DNA of 64,000 nt from Blattamonas nauphoetae (Eukaryota > Preaxostyla > Oxymonadida): contig JARBJD010000048.1 of NCBI GenBank assembly GCA_033064195.1, forward strand, positions 1-64,000, written 5' to 3'. The notes under the pieces were generated by a model. It did not search any database. It saw only the letters and a program-made list of their open reading frames with translations, and had not been told where the DNA came from. How positions within the stretch are numbered: position 1 is the first letter of the stretch; each line of letters starts with the position of its first letter. Of this stretch, positions 39,387-50,014 are shown in pieces. The position numbers and the translations under genes were made by a program.

Positions 39387-41357
39387 TAGGCATGGCTGAC
39401 CGGCCAAAAGTGCCGGTCAGTGTCACTCCATAATTATTCAAAGGGTCAGATCTCTGTTATTTCTTAAATTACATGAAATGAACAAGAAAATGACAAAAGA
39501 GCTTGTATTCATGTCCAGATTTACTAAATGAATCGTTATCCATGATGTGGATCGACTAAATCGTCAAGTTGTGTTTTTGACTCCTCATATTTCTCTCTAC
39601 AATTGCTTTGGTGGATCATTTTCCTCTCTCTAGGTCCTCTTTCATGCAGTTACATCATCTCTTCTCAACAAGCTGAACAAATAAATTGGAATGGAGGGGA
39701 AAAACAACGCAACAGATCAAAGGCGTGTTGGTGCATCAATGAGGAGATGATGTGCAATCAGTATATTCCAAGTATTCATCTGGATCTTTGCTCCTGTTTG
39801 GTCTTCTTCATCTTCTGAATCAGGTTAGTGTGCTCTCTCCATGCTAAAAGGTGGTGGGCTGACCATTTTCGAACGAGTGGACGAGCTTGGTGATAATCGC
39901 AGATGCTTGGAAGGTGTTTGGAATGATACTCACTTTCCTATTGGCGTTCTCTGGCAGATTCTTCGATGTTTCTTCCTTCTTTGTCATTCACCTCAATCTT
40001 TTCCGTTCACTCCGTCCTCGGTCTTCTATTTGAAGTGAAAGAACAGATGTGGGCTGTTCCCTTCTCCTTCTGTCAGTTTAGCCACAGACAGATCCTTCGT
40101 TTCGTCGCACTCGTCTGAATCCGACATCTCGTCCTTCCTGTGGGTCATCTACCTCTTCCTTTGTCATCCTCAGTCTGCATTCCTGTCTCGAGCAGTTATG
40201 TCATTCCAGAATCGGATTTTCATTTGTTTGTGTCCACCCATGATCTTCCGACGGACACGACAACTCCAATCTCGTGCCCCTTCGCCTGTTCTATGAAAGA
40301 CGAGAGAGGGAAGAGTGACGGATGCGTACGTGTCACAGCACGTTCTGAAATTGATGACGAAGTGAAGTTGAATCCACTCGACGTTCAGTGAGATGTGGGA
40401 GTGAGAGAGTGTCGTCTGCAGGAATGTTGTGATTAAGGTGAGGGTCTGACTGGCAGTGTCAGTTGCTTGTTCTTTGGGAGGGTGGGTGGGAGAGTTGAAT
40501 GCGATGTGAGTGACTCGGGACGATCAACGAGCATTCTGACCCCATCATCTTCCTTCCTGTTCTCATCCTTCTTGTTCTCCCCGCAATCTTCTTTCCCTTC
40601 TCCCTCCTCACACGTCTCGTCCTTCATCAATCTCTCAGATGCTTCAGACACTTCCAACCCAAACTTCGTCATTTCATTCAAACTCGACATTGTTGAGATG
40701 ATTCGATTTAGTTATTTCAGAAGTCGTTCGAACGTAAAGTGAGGACGGAAAGAACGATGGGATGGGCAATGTGAACGGCGATGTCTGTGAATAGTGGTTT
40801 TCATCGTTGGGTTGGCCATTTGGCCGATCTGCGAGTGGAGACATGGAAAATTGGACTTCTTTCGATTCTGGGATCGTGATTGAATCTTCTTTTGTTTAGT
40901 CGTTCATGTCTACCTTGTTCCTTCTCAGACTTCACTCCAAATCGGAGAGTTTTGTTCAAGTTTTGGCAGAAGACAAGATTGTGAAAGAGACAAAGGAATA
41001 ACTCGAGTCATTGTTATTAAATACTTGTTTTCCACACAGAATTATCACGAAAGCGCTTGTCTTGAAATGTGATCGGGATCAAACCCATTGATCGTTGTAT
41101 TCGACATAGATCGCCTTTCACTGGTGTTTGGAGATTGGATTCCTTTGAAAGTGATTTAATTATCACGAATAGAGTCATTTCTGTGTCTAATTCTTGGTTT
41201 CTGTCACACCTCATGTCATAACTCATTTCTCTGTTTAATTTGAAAAGACTTCGGAGAAATGGTATATTCAGATTCTGGGTTCCCAAATTTCTCCGGTCAG
41301 TGACCGTCAGTACTTTTCGGTGAAAACTGACCGGTCAGTGCCGGTCAGCCATGCCTA
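39387..41357. mobile_element. 1.97 kb non-autonomous DNA transposon (copy B), 8 bp target duplication, inside the MRH gene
   Basis: The ends are TAGGCATGGCTGACCGGC and its inverse (18 bp). AGAAAACA lies immediately outside both ends (39379-39386 and 41358-41365), a perfect 8 bp target duplication. The right subterminal region shares TCAGTGACCGTCAGTACTTTT-type words, inverted, with the left end of copy A at 16321. The left end shares CGGTCAGTGTCAC with the right end of copy A. No transposase frame is visible inside. Removing it with one AGAAAACA restores the MRH frame. Confidence 0.87.
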
Positions 41358-41441
41358 AGAAAACATCTCCGAACTCACAGACGGCCGTGAAGGCTTTACG
41401 ATCAGCTGTATTCTTTTTCTCCTTTGACTGTTCCAGATAAT

Positions 41442-41845
41442 CAGTGGGTTAACGACCAAACGCAAACCACAATTTCAAAATTAGTATGGATTGATCTCAT
41501 TCGTGACATGAAAAAAGATTTGTTTTGTTTTAATTTTCAAGAAACCAATACTCTCGGGAATCTAAGAAGACAACCGAGACGATGATGGTGAAGACAACGG
41601 ATACTGTCCTTTCCAGTGATCACCCCTTTTCAATTTATGTCTTCCCGGGGTTGTACGAAAGTGGTGGCAGAATCACCAATTTACTGGGACGAATATACAA
41701 CCAAAAACATTTAAGGATTACGTAATTGTCTTCTTCGATATACAGAGCTCTCTTAACAATTGTTTTTTTTTATTTTCCGGAACCATGAAAGATCAATCCA
41801 TTCTAATTTCGAAATTGTGGTTTGCGTTTGGTCGTTAACCCACTG
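41442..41845. mobile_element. MITE with ~55 bp inverted repeats, 404 bp, inside the MRH gene
   Basis: The left end begins CAGTGGGTTAACGACC and the right end is its inverse, with near-identical inverted repeats over about 55 bp. A dinucleotide AT flanks each side (41440-41441 and 41846-41847), probably the target duplication. Removing the element with one AT restores the frame TAT-AAT-GGA-AGT of the MRH gene. No coding capacity was seen. Confidence 0.8.
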
Positions 41846-42393
41846 ATGGAAGTGGAGATAACACGTTCGAGATTACATGGCTTTGTAACCGTACTGTGAA
41901 TGTGACTAAACTGACCTCAGCGTGTGCCACCTTTTTTTCTTGATTATAATCATTGTTTTTCAGAGAAGATACAACACTTGAACTCGGAAACACTGGAGGA
42001 TGCCCTGGGATCTATCCATTGATCAAGGGAGTGAATCTGGATCTGATGCACGGTTCGAACCCTCAAAAAGAGGTTATCCACTTTACGGTTACAGGACAAG
42101 ACATGAAGGGAAGCGGAGCAGATGTCCCAACTGTCAGCATCTATCCAGTCGGAAAGAAAACGGCGGAGAACACGGTTGCTCTTTCCAACGTGGAAGTTCT
42201 CGAAGGGAATACTGTTGTGAAAGGGAACTACCATCGTGCGACAGCGAACATCTCGAAAGGGCTGTCGTACACACTCGAAGTTGCTGCAGGTTCGGAAGTG
42301 AGCAACCTCTTCACATTCACCACCATTGGATCTCACAAGGTCCTCTCGCTGTCCCTTTCTTTGCTATTGTTGTTCTTTGGCTTTTTCGTTTAA

Positions 42394-45300
42394 GAGGAGT
42401 GTTCAAACACGATTAACCATCCAATCATGTTACTTAATTACACTTTCTTTTTCGAAATACGATCGGAAGCGTAGGGTTGTGCATTGTCCCACTTTTGATG
42501 GAGAATACTGCCCGACACGACGACTTGATTCGGCTGTACAATGTTTTTCTTTTTTTGAATAGAGGCACAATTAGTTTCAATTTTCTGTAAATGATAATTT
42601 AGAGAGTTAGACACCTTGTGATAAAAAATTGGACACCAAAAAATTCTGAGTGACACGAAAACTGTAACACAAAAAAAATGATGGACATGTTCATCACGAC
42701 ATGACACGTGATTCACTTCATCCTGCTCGACCGCTCTGATATTTCGTCATTTTTCCTCCACGATTGGAACACATGAGGAGGCTGTCGCCACATGAAAGAA
42801 CGAAATCGACAATACTTTCTTGTGGGATCGAGTTCGTGGCACGCACGATTGTCTTTCGAAGTGAATCAATTATGACATTAATCACATAATTTTCAAAAAA
42901 AAGTGAGAAAGGTTTTCCCCGAAGGTGTTTGATGGTGTTCATGTTGGAAGAACCCGTGGGATGAAATTCTTAGCTCATATTTCCCTTTGATTCTAGAAAG
43001 TTCCATTGTTTTCCTGTTCCAGACCGTGATATCACTGAGAAAGACATGCGTGTGGAGGGGATGGTACATTTTGGCCTTGGTTCGTCACTTGATGGGAGAC
43101 TCAGAGGAAGCTTCAAAAGCATACTCTTTCCGCGGAAGACAACTTTGGCAGAAAAACGAATCCCAACCCATCCCCAAATCCTGAGTTAAAAGAGGTGATA
43201 TGTGACCTTGATCCTTGGCAAGGTATGTTTTTTCCGTCTGTCATTGTCGAATGTCTCTGGTCCTCTCCCTCTTGAATTTTTTGAATCCTCAAACATTCAA
43301 AGCTCATCAATTCAAACCTTTCGAACGAGTGTTCTTTGCGAAAGCGAAACGTTTTTGAAATTGATTGGAACGTGACGGAGGAACTCTGGAAGATGAATTG
43401 AGACAGTTTGGATTCATTTTGAAGATGCATTGGAAGGAAAGGCTTGACTTGCTGCTTTTCAGATTTCTCTTCAGTTGACCGACTGTTCTGTAGGACTTGG
43501 TTTTGATTTCGATCTAAACATTTTTCTAGATCTTGATGATGTCAAGCTGTGGTGGGCCTTTTCATTTCGCGATTCGCTGTCAATCATCGACGATCAGCGT
43601 GATGGTGAACTTGGAGACGGTATTGACAGAGCCTCCAAGAGGAAGAGCTGTCTCATTTCTTCCCTTTCTTCTTCGTCTAGCCTTCATGATCTATCTCTGC
43701 GCGGACATTGACAATCATTGTTCCATTTGTGAGTGCAATCCGAGGTGAATCACATGTCATGTCGTATGACGAATGTCCCCCTACAGTTGCATTTCATGTC
43801 ATTCTCTCTTATTTTTCACAGTTGTTCTTCCAAAAAAATCACAGAGATGTATAACTCAAGGTAGTTGAAGTGAGTGAAAAATGAACTCTCAACTCTCTCT
43901 TGTTCTGTCAAAAAACAAAAATTACTGGTGGATCTACAGCGGAAAATGTAAAACTGCAAGGACGAGATGAGATGGCACTGAAGTTCAAACATGGTTTATT
44001 CTCTTCTTTGGGGAGTATGCTAGTGTTCTTTTAGACGCTCACAACCAAAACGGCCTTATTGGTTTGTTTGTGAGACATTGGTCCACTTGGGGGATTGATC
44101 GGATCTCAATTATTAAGACAAGGTTCACTTGCCTAATTGGAATTTCACGAACAAATTTGGAGACAAAACAGAGAAATGTGGAATCATTATTAAAATGGAA
44201 CGATGAACGGAGAAAAGAGTGAAAAGTGAATTGTGACAATCCACAGCGGCCCGGCTCTTTCGAATTGATTGAAAATCAGAAACCGACAAATGTGAATCGG
44301 TATCTTAATCACAAATCTCGTCATGTTTTTCTTCTTCCTTCAAGTTTAAGAGTGAGAGATTGTTGCATTCTTGCTCGAGTTGCACATCTTGCTTGAACAA
44401 TGGAGTTTGAGCATTTTCCGACTGAGACATCTCAGAAAAGGTCTGGTTGGGTCAGAAATCAGAGTTGGAAGAATAATGGATGAAAGGAAGGAGACATTCA
44501 TTGCTTTCAAAGACTCACAGAAATCACTTCCATTTCGCAGGCGGTGATCCTCCAAATTTTCGTATCCGACCGAATTTCTGCATTCAACAGAATACATCTT
44601 GATCTTTGTCTGTGAATACACAATTTCAGCGAAAGTGGACGGAATGAGAGAAAGCAGTGCAAGAGAACGGCGAGATATCATCATACAGTCTGAAATAGTT
44701 GAGTAAAATGGAGGACACACAGTATATTTGTGGATATTTGCATGGTTTCATCGAAGTGCAATTTGACAAATGGTTTCGAAAAGAGTCGTTTTCACTGAAG
44801 ATTGACTGCTATACTTGTATTTTGGGAGAGTGTTGCCAAAAATGTCGGAAGATTTAGAGACTGTACAAAAGAAAGCTGAATAAAAATACAATATACACCG
44901 TTGATGTGCAGAAAAGTTTCATCTGTCGTATCAAGTTGAAATACTTTTTAGATGTGATCAGAAACGCATTTTGAAGTACGAAAGGACAAATGATGCATGC
45001 GGTGATAATGACAGTCGGATGGGCTCGATGGATGGAGAAAGAGAAGACGATCATCCCATGTTGTTTGTTTTTCTCGACACTTCGCCACGATTGTTACTCT
45101 GCGTCTATTTTAGGAAAACTACAGATGAATCCAAAGTGGATAATGAATCAGATTCAAGATAATTATTCTTCCGTTAGACTTGCAGTTTTGCATCTTCCGC
45201 TGTAGTCGCCGTGACGCGCAGTATATTCATCCGTTTTTCGAGAAAATGAGTCCTCTGATTCTGTTCCTTCCACCAGAGACGAGGCTCGATTTGCTTGTAT

Positions 45301-45513
45301 CAAATCCAATCCTCATGACTTCCTTACGGCTGCCTTATTAGTCTGCTTGTTTCGAAAGACGTATTAAACGAAGGAGAGGACAATGAAAAAGAAAACAATG
45401 AAATTTGTGAAATATGACAAATGAAATGGATGCTTGTTACGTGTGATGACGCATATTATCCTCAGGGCGATCCCAGTTGCAGCAGAACAACCCGAAGATG
45501 ATAATCAAAGAAC
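42394..45513. other. Three-kilobase stretch with no secure gene
   Basis: Several short frames exist but none is convincing. At 42718-42942 (minus) there is a 74-residue frame that may be an exon. At about 43020-43190 (plus) the frame WRGWYILALVRHLMGDSEEASKAY resembles one TPR of N-terminal acetyltransferase auxiliary subunits (NAA15), perhaps a gene relic. At 44346-44720 (minus) a frame with an N-terminal hydrophobic segment could be a secreted protein. No inverted-repeat element was recognised. The stretch may hold decayed genes. Confidence 0.35.
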
Positions 45514-46423
45514 TTAACAACACGTCGAAGACTGCTTTGGGATTGGGGCAGGGGTTTCGACTTTGAGAGTATCAGTCAAAACATCGGGCTCTCTGAAGAC
45601 GAAAAAAGTGTTCAGATCAACTGTGGAAGGCATACTCTTGCTGTTTCTTCTGTAGAGCAAGTTGGGCGAGAGCAACGAAGACTACCACACAAGAGATGAT
45701 AGAAAACACAGAATCACACCATCTTCGACATTTTGTGCTGTCTTGGCCGAAGCATCAAAGTACTTGTAAGGCGAAGCGAGCGATTGACTAAGTTCCTCAG
45801 CTTGTGTTGACGAGACCTATGACGATGATGAACGATGACTTAACATCAATACCAGTCGGGATTCAGGATTTAGATCGATTTTGTTCCCTACAATCACAAA
45901 TGGGAATGTGGATGTTTGATCGTTGTCCAGGGACTGCAGAAAGAAGTCATGCCACATTCTGATATTGTTGAAAGAGTCCTCAGTATTCACATCAAATACC
46001 TGTCAACATGAAACCAGAGTAAAAAGGCATACAAGGCAGCATGCATCAGCACCACGAAAATAAGAAGAAGATAGAGTCTTGAATCGTTCTTGACCTGCAG
46101 TATCCCAAATCTAAACAATAAGAGCAGGTTGTTTTTCATACTTGGAGGAGGACAGGAATATCATCAAGGAGAAGTTCCTGAGTGTAAAATTCTTTGGTGG
46201 AGGAGGATGTGAGAAAGCGCTTGATAAACCTGTTCCAAGTGTGGCTTTGTACTGTTCCTTGAATGTCTTGTGGATATATTGTTCCAATAGAGAGGTTTTC
46301 CCAACACTTTTCAAAACAGAGTGAGAAAGTGAGAAAAAAGAGATACTTGCAGTCTCCAATGAATACAACCTTGAGGGTCACTTTGTTGTTAATAGTGGAG
46401 TCAAAAAAGGTCGGTTGCTCCAT
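45514..46423 (-). CDS. Rab7-like small GTPase, eight exons
   Basis: Eight exons give 216 residues: [18 protein letters not shown] (P-loop), YKATLGTEFYT (switch I), [20 protein letters not shown] (switch II), [24 protein letters not shown] and a C-terminal STCC for double prenylation. Introns are 46307-46346, 46192-46229, 46111-46141, 46000-46032, 45817-45852, 45682-45719 and 45593-45635 (31-43 nt); the exon lengths sum to 651. The sequence [14 protein letters not shown] and [10 protein letters not shown] fits Rab7 better than Rab5 or Rab11. Rab7 directs late-endosome and lysosome traffic. The start codon is the only ATG before the P-loop. Confidence 0.9.
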
Positions 46424-46685
46424 CGTAAACCTTGTTTCAGAAAGATGGGGGTGAGAGCGCCCATAAATCGACCAATCTCGACCTCGTCACTTATGTTATC
46501 TGCCTTATTCACACTAATGTGGAAGTAGGAATTTATAAAAGGAAGAAATTTACAATAATTGGAAGAAAAAACACGAAAACACCGAGAGAAAAAAGAAGCT
46601 ACCTGCAACGATAAATACGAGCAGTGAACCGAAGTTCTTCTAAAATCAAGAAAAACACATCACAAAGATGCTATAGGAGTGCAAT

Positions 46686-47541
46686 TTAAGATTTAGGGTC
46701 GTTGTATGGTGAGGAACTCGCATTCTGAGCGGTGAACGGCTGGTCGCTGTATGCCGGTTGAACAGACTCTGCAGGAAACGATATTTCCTGTGCGCCTTCC
46801 ACTCCTCCCGTAGGTTGTTGGGGAACCGAATAAGCTTGGTAGTTCTGGACATTGTTTGGAAGGATGGTTTGATTTTGTTGAACAGTCAAGATACGTTCGA
46901 CTGGTACCTCATGCGCAGGATCTGTGAGGATAAATGCTTCTATCCATTCTACACATTGTGTAGCTTCTTCTGGTGTGAGGGTGAACAGTGAGTCGAAAAG
47001 AGTATCGTCACTCATGGCGAGAACAAAACTGCGGTTCACGTTGGTTTGGCTGAGGAGAGGATATTTGTATGCAAGTTGTAAAGTCTTGAGCGCAACATCT
47101 TTGCAATTGTGGTGGTTCTTTTTGGTGTGGATCGAGCGAGAACAGGCGACAGCAGAGCAGCAGGAGCGAGATGAATGATATTCCAGTTCACCATCTAATG
47201 ATATCGTGAGATGGTGATAGTTTTGTTGGCGAAAGATCATTATCTACCGATATAGAGAAAAAAGAACGCCGATACGTAGAGAAATAGCAAAACAAGCACT
47301 AACAAGGTTCCCGGCTGAAAAAAATACAGAAAAAGAAGTCATACAATGAAAGTGAACCATTTCATCCCAAAAGATACCCCAACAATGATTCCCACAGCGA
47401 TGAGGACGGCGACGAAAAATACCACAGAAACAACGCATAAATTGGGTTTCTCTACAAAATAAACTCGAAAATACTCACACTTGATATATCAATGGGAGTG
47501 GTGGGTGGCTGAATGATTCGAGTTTGAGGTGTTTGATTCAT
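46686..47541 (-). CDS. Small membrane protein with two adjacent TM helices, four exons, unrecognised
   Basis: Four exons give 236 residues (introns 47452-47480, 47315-47377 and 47195-47247; total divisible by three). A short Pro/Thr head leads to two hydrophobic helices, CVVSVVFFVAVLIAVGIIVG and LLVLVLLFLYVSAFFFLYI. A Cys/His-rich stretch (SRSCCSAVACSRSIHTKK) follows, then a longer soluble part and a Gln/Pro-rich tail. It looks like an ER or endosomal hairpin membrane protein. No family recognised. It is divergent from Arp2, with 20 bp between the start codons. Confidence 0.65.
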
Positions 47542-47561
47542 GTTTGATGGGTTCGATCAAG
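47542..47561. promoter_or_regulatory. 20 bp divergent intergenic region (membrane protein / Arp2)
   Basis: Only 20 bp separate the ATG of the minus-strand membrane protein from the ATG of Arp2. Transcription start signals for both must overlap coding or lie within this gap. No TATA-like word is obvious. Confidence 0.5.
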
Positions 47562-48992
47562 ATGTCGGAGGCTCGTATCGTTATTTCTGATAATGGAACG
47601 GGCGTATGTTCTTTAATGCCTTAAATTTCATGATACTTGCTGATTTTGTTTATGTCACTCCTTTCTCCGTTCAGTACGTCAAAGCTGGCTTTGCTGGCGA
47701 GAAGATCCCAAGCCACATGTTTCCATCAATGGTTGGACGCCCTATGATTCGTTCGGAAGAAATGATCGATAATATTGAAATCAAAGTATCTTGATTGTCA
47801 TCTCAACGACTCATTTTCTCGAATCACAAGTCAATTCTATTTCCTTGAATCGTGCGCAATCTCTAACAAAATTTGTTCACTCATCATCTCGCTTTTTTCT
47901 CTCCTCAGGACATCATGTGCGGATCTGAGGCTGCCGCTGTTCGCCAGATGCTGGAATGCACATATCCAGTGGCTAATGGAATCATCAGGAACTGGGAAGA
48001 CATGTACCATCTGTGGGACTACACCTTCTACGAGCGTCTCAAGATTGACCCCAAAGAATGTCGTGTTCTGTTGACCGAAGCCGCAATGAATCCCGTGAAC
48101 AACAGAAAGAAAATGTTGGAAGCCATGTTTGATAAATACCAGTTCCAAGCAGTCCATGTTGCAACTCAAGCCGTTCTCACACTTTATGCCCAAGGTCTGA
48201 CAACTGGTGTTGTCCTTGATTCTGGTGATGGTGTCACTCACATCATCCCTGTGTACGAATCGTACGGCCTTCCAAACAGCGTCCGTCGTCTGGATATTGC
48301 TGGTCGTGATATTACAAAATATCTTATTGATCTTCTGCGTCTGAAGGGGTCTGATATTTCTTTCATTCACTTTTTCTCAGATACACCTTCAACCGAACAG
48401 CAGACTTTGAAACTGTCAACAAAATCAAAGAAAAATGCTGCTACGTTGGTCTCGATATTCCTCTTGAGAACCAGCTTGGAACTGAAACTACTACACTGAC
48501 TGAATCATTCAAGGTTTTTCTCACAATTTTCTTTTCATCAACTACCTATCATAGCTCCCCGATGGTCGAATTATCAAAGTGGAAAGGGAACGATACATGG
48601 CTCCTGAATGTATCTTCCGCCCAGGTCTCCTCGATATTGAAGGAGAAGGCATTGGAGGTCAACTATTCAGCTCAATCAACGATTCTGATATCGATCTTCG
48701 CAAAGCTCTCTACGAACATATTGTGCTTAGTGGAGGCACAACAATGTTCCCTGGCTTCCCAACACGTCTCGAGAAGGAACTGAAGGGACTTTACATCAAA
48801 AACGTGTTGAAGGGCAAGAAAGACGGAAAACTCAAAGTCAAAATCCACATCGAAGATCCCCCGCGTCGAAAGTTTTTTGTGTTCACTGGAGCGAGTGTTT
48901 TGGCCGAAGTTGGAAAGGATGCGCCAGAATTCTGGATTACACGCCAGGAATACCTGGAAAAGGGGGCAGATGCCGTTGTTAAGAAGCACTAG
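47562..48992 (+). CDS. ARP2: Actin-related protein 2 (Arp2), five exons
   Basis: Five exons give 387 residues close to Arp2 throughout: [105 protein letters not shown] and [22 protein letters not shown]. The last block distinguishes Arp2 from actin. Introns are 47604-47674, 47786-47908, 48349-48380 and 48514-48554, all in phase. Arp2 with Arp3 and five other subunits nucleates branched actin filaments. The normal length and full set of nucleotide-binding motifs argue for a working protein. Confidence 0.95.
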
Positions 48993-49087
48993 CGCCTTTC
49001 CATGATTTTGTTCATCTTTTTTTGCTGTCATCTTGTCCTATCACTGTCCATCTCAATCACTCTCAATCAATCCCCAAGTGTGAATCT

Positions 49088-49982
49088 TCATGTATTCGGA
49101 TGTTGAAATGAAATACGACTAAAAAGTGTCTCCCAAGAGTAGTTTATTTTTTCCAGTGGAGTCTGTGTGGAGCGTGAGGAGAGAGAGAAAGATACCAGGT
49201 CTCCATATCGTTTAATCTCGAGCCAAACTGTCTCTGAGAATTTCTCCTCCACCGGGGTAAAGTTGAAGGAAAAGTCAGGCACGGTTGGGCTTGGCTGATT
49301 TAGCAACAGACGACTGTTTTCTGCACATTGTCTGGCGACATCCTCAAATGTCATACCTCTGAAATAATGGAAGAATTCAGAAGAAGTACCACATACGGTT
49401 GAGAAACATCATTTATTTGCGACAATGCAGAAATTTGAAAGACTATTCCTTTCTGTTCGTCCTGGTTACTTTGCATCGTAAGTAAACACTTAGAGAAAGA
49501 AATGAGGTCATGAACATGACTTTGAGGTGTCCATGTATATGTTTCCGGACATATGAGCTGAAATACAAGATTAGTGATGTGGACAGGAGTTGACAAACGA
49601 TACCATCCTTTCCGATAAATGGGCATGTTAATGGCGTCAGAAATTGAAAAAGCGGTGCTTCATTTGGAAAACTAGAAGAAATCAGAATAAGTTGATCAAA
49701 AAAGCATACTGCTCCGGAAACTGGATGATGAACTTAAACTGACCCCCTTGAAAAGGCCCATAGGTGATGAAGATGACACCATCCCACCGTAAACAGCAAA
49801 GAGTTGATAAGAAGTTAATGATAAAGACATTTGTTATTCAGAAGAGAAACAATGACGATGAGAGAAGAAGAAGGCATATTGTTGGAGTTGAATCGTGATT
49901 GAACAACCCAAACACCACGAATGTTTCTATTGGAGAGTTCAGTATATTGTTCGAGAAGAATTCGATATCGTTCAACTTCCAT
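49088..49982 (-). CDS. Ubiquitin E2/UEV-like (AKTIP/FTS-like) protein, five exons
   Basis: Five exons give 228 residues with the E2 order: LLEQYTELSNRNIRGVWVV (N-terminal helix and strand), RWDGVIFITYGPFQGGQFKFIIQFPE, FPNEAPLFQFLTPL, GKDGILICPETYTWTP and HDLISFSKCLLTM. Cys in ILICPE sits near the E2 catalytic position, but the surroundings differ from classic E2s, so a UEV or AKTIP-like adaptor is as likely. Introns 49672-49709, 49558-49598 and 49359-49396 are normal GT-AG. The first (49789-49879) has no GT-AG solution and fits AT-AC instead. It is divergent from the C9orf72-like gene by 32 bp. Confidence 0.7.
49789..49879 (-). other. Candidate AT-AC intron in the E2/UEV-like gene
   Basis: On the minus strand the 91 nt begin ATATGCC and end TTTAC, joining AAC-A to GG-TGG so that FNSN runs into RWDGVIF. 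No AG dinucleotide exists on this strand between the two conserved coding parts that could serve as a normal acceptor. A one-base frame break is the alternative explanation. Confidence 0.4.
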
Positions 49983-50014
49983 GAAAATAGAAAAACTAAT
50001 GAGTCCGATCGATC
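49983..50014. promoter_or_regulatory. 32 bp divergent intergenic region (E2/UEV-like / C9orf72-like)
   Basis: The start codons of two divergent genes are separated by 32 bp. No recognisable core motif. Confidence 0.45.

Larger units (their letters stand above)
38872..42393 (+). pseudogene. MRH-domain (mannose-6-phosphate-receptor homology) membrane protein gene interrupted by three DNA transposons
   Basis: After removing three transposons (39113-39330, 39387-41357, 41442-41845), each with one target-site copy, and two introns (41408-41436 and 41922-41963), a single open frame of 281 residues remains and the lengths sum to a multiple of three. The product has a signal peptide (MLMPIITQLFAFLTCLKV). 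An MRH-like part follows, with YYNLLKTVDTSTIKEC, then YCTVIG, GFTISYNGSGDNTFEITWLC and GNTGGCP. An Ig-like C-terminal domain and a terminal hydrophobic segment (SLSLSLLLLFFGFFV) complete it. MRH proteins bind mannose-bearing glycans in the secretory pathway. As it stands the gene should be dead unless the insertions are removed. The MRH call is by pattern. Confidence 0.65.

Noticed and set aside
43020-43190. Acetyltransferase auxiliary subunit (NAA15-like) gene
   Set aside because: Only one TPR-like segment is visible and no neighbouring exons join in phase; kept as a note in the gap entry.
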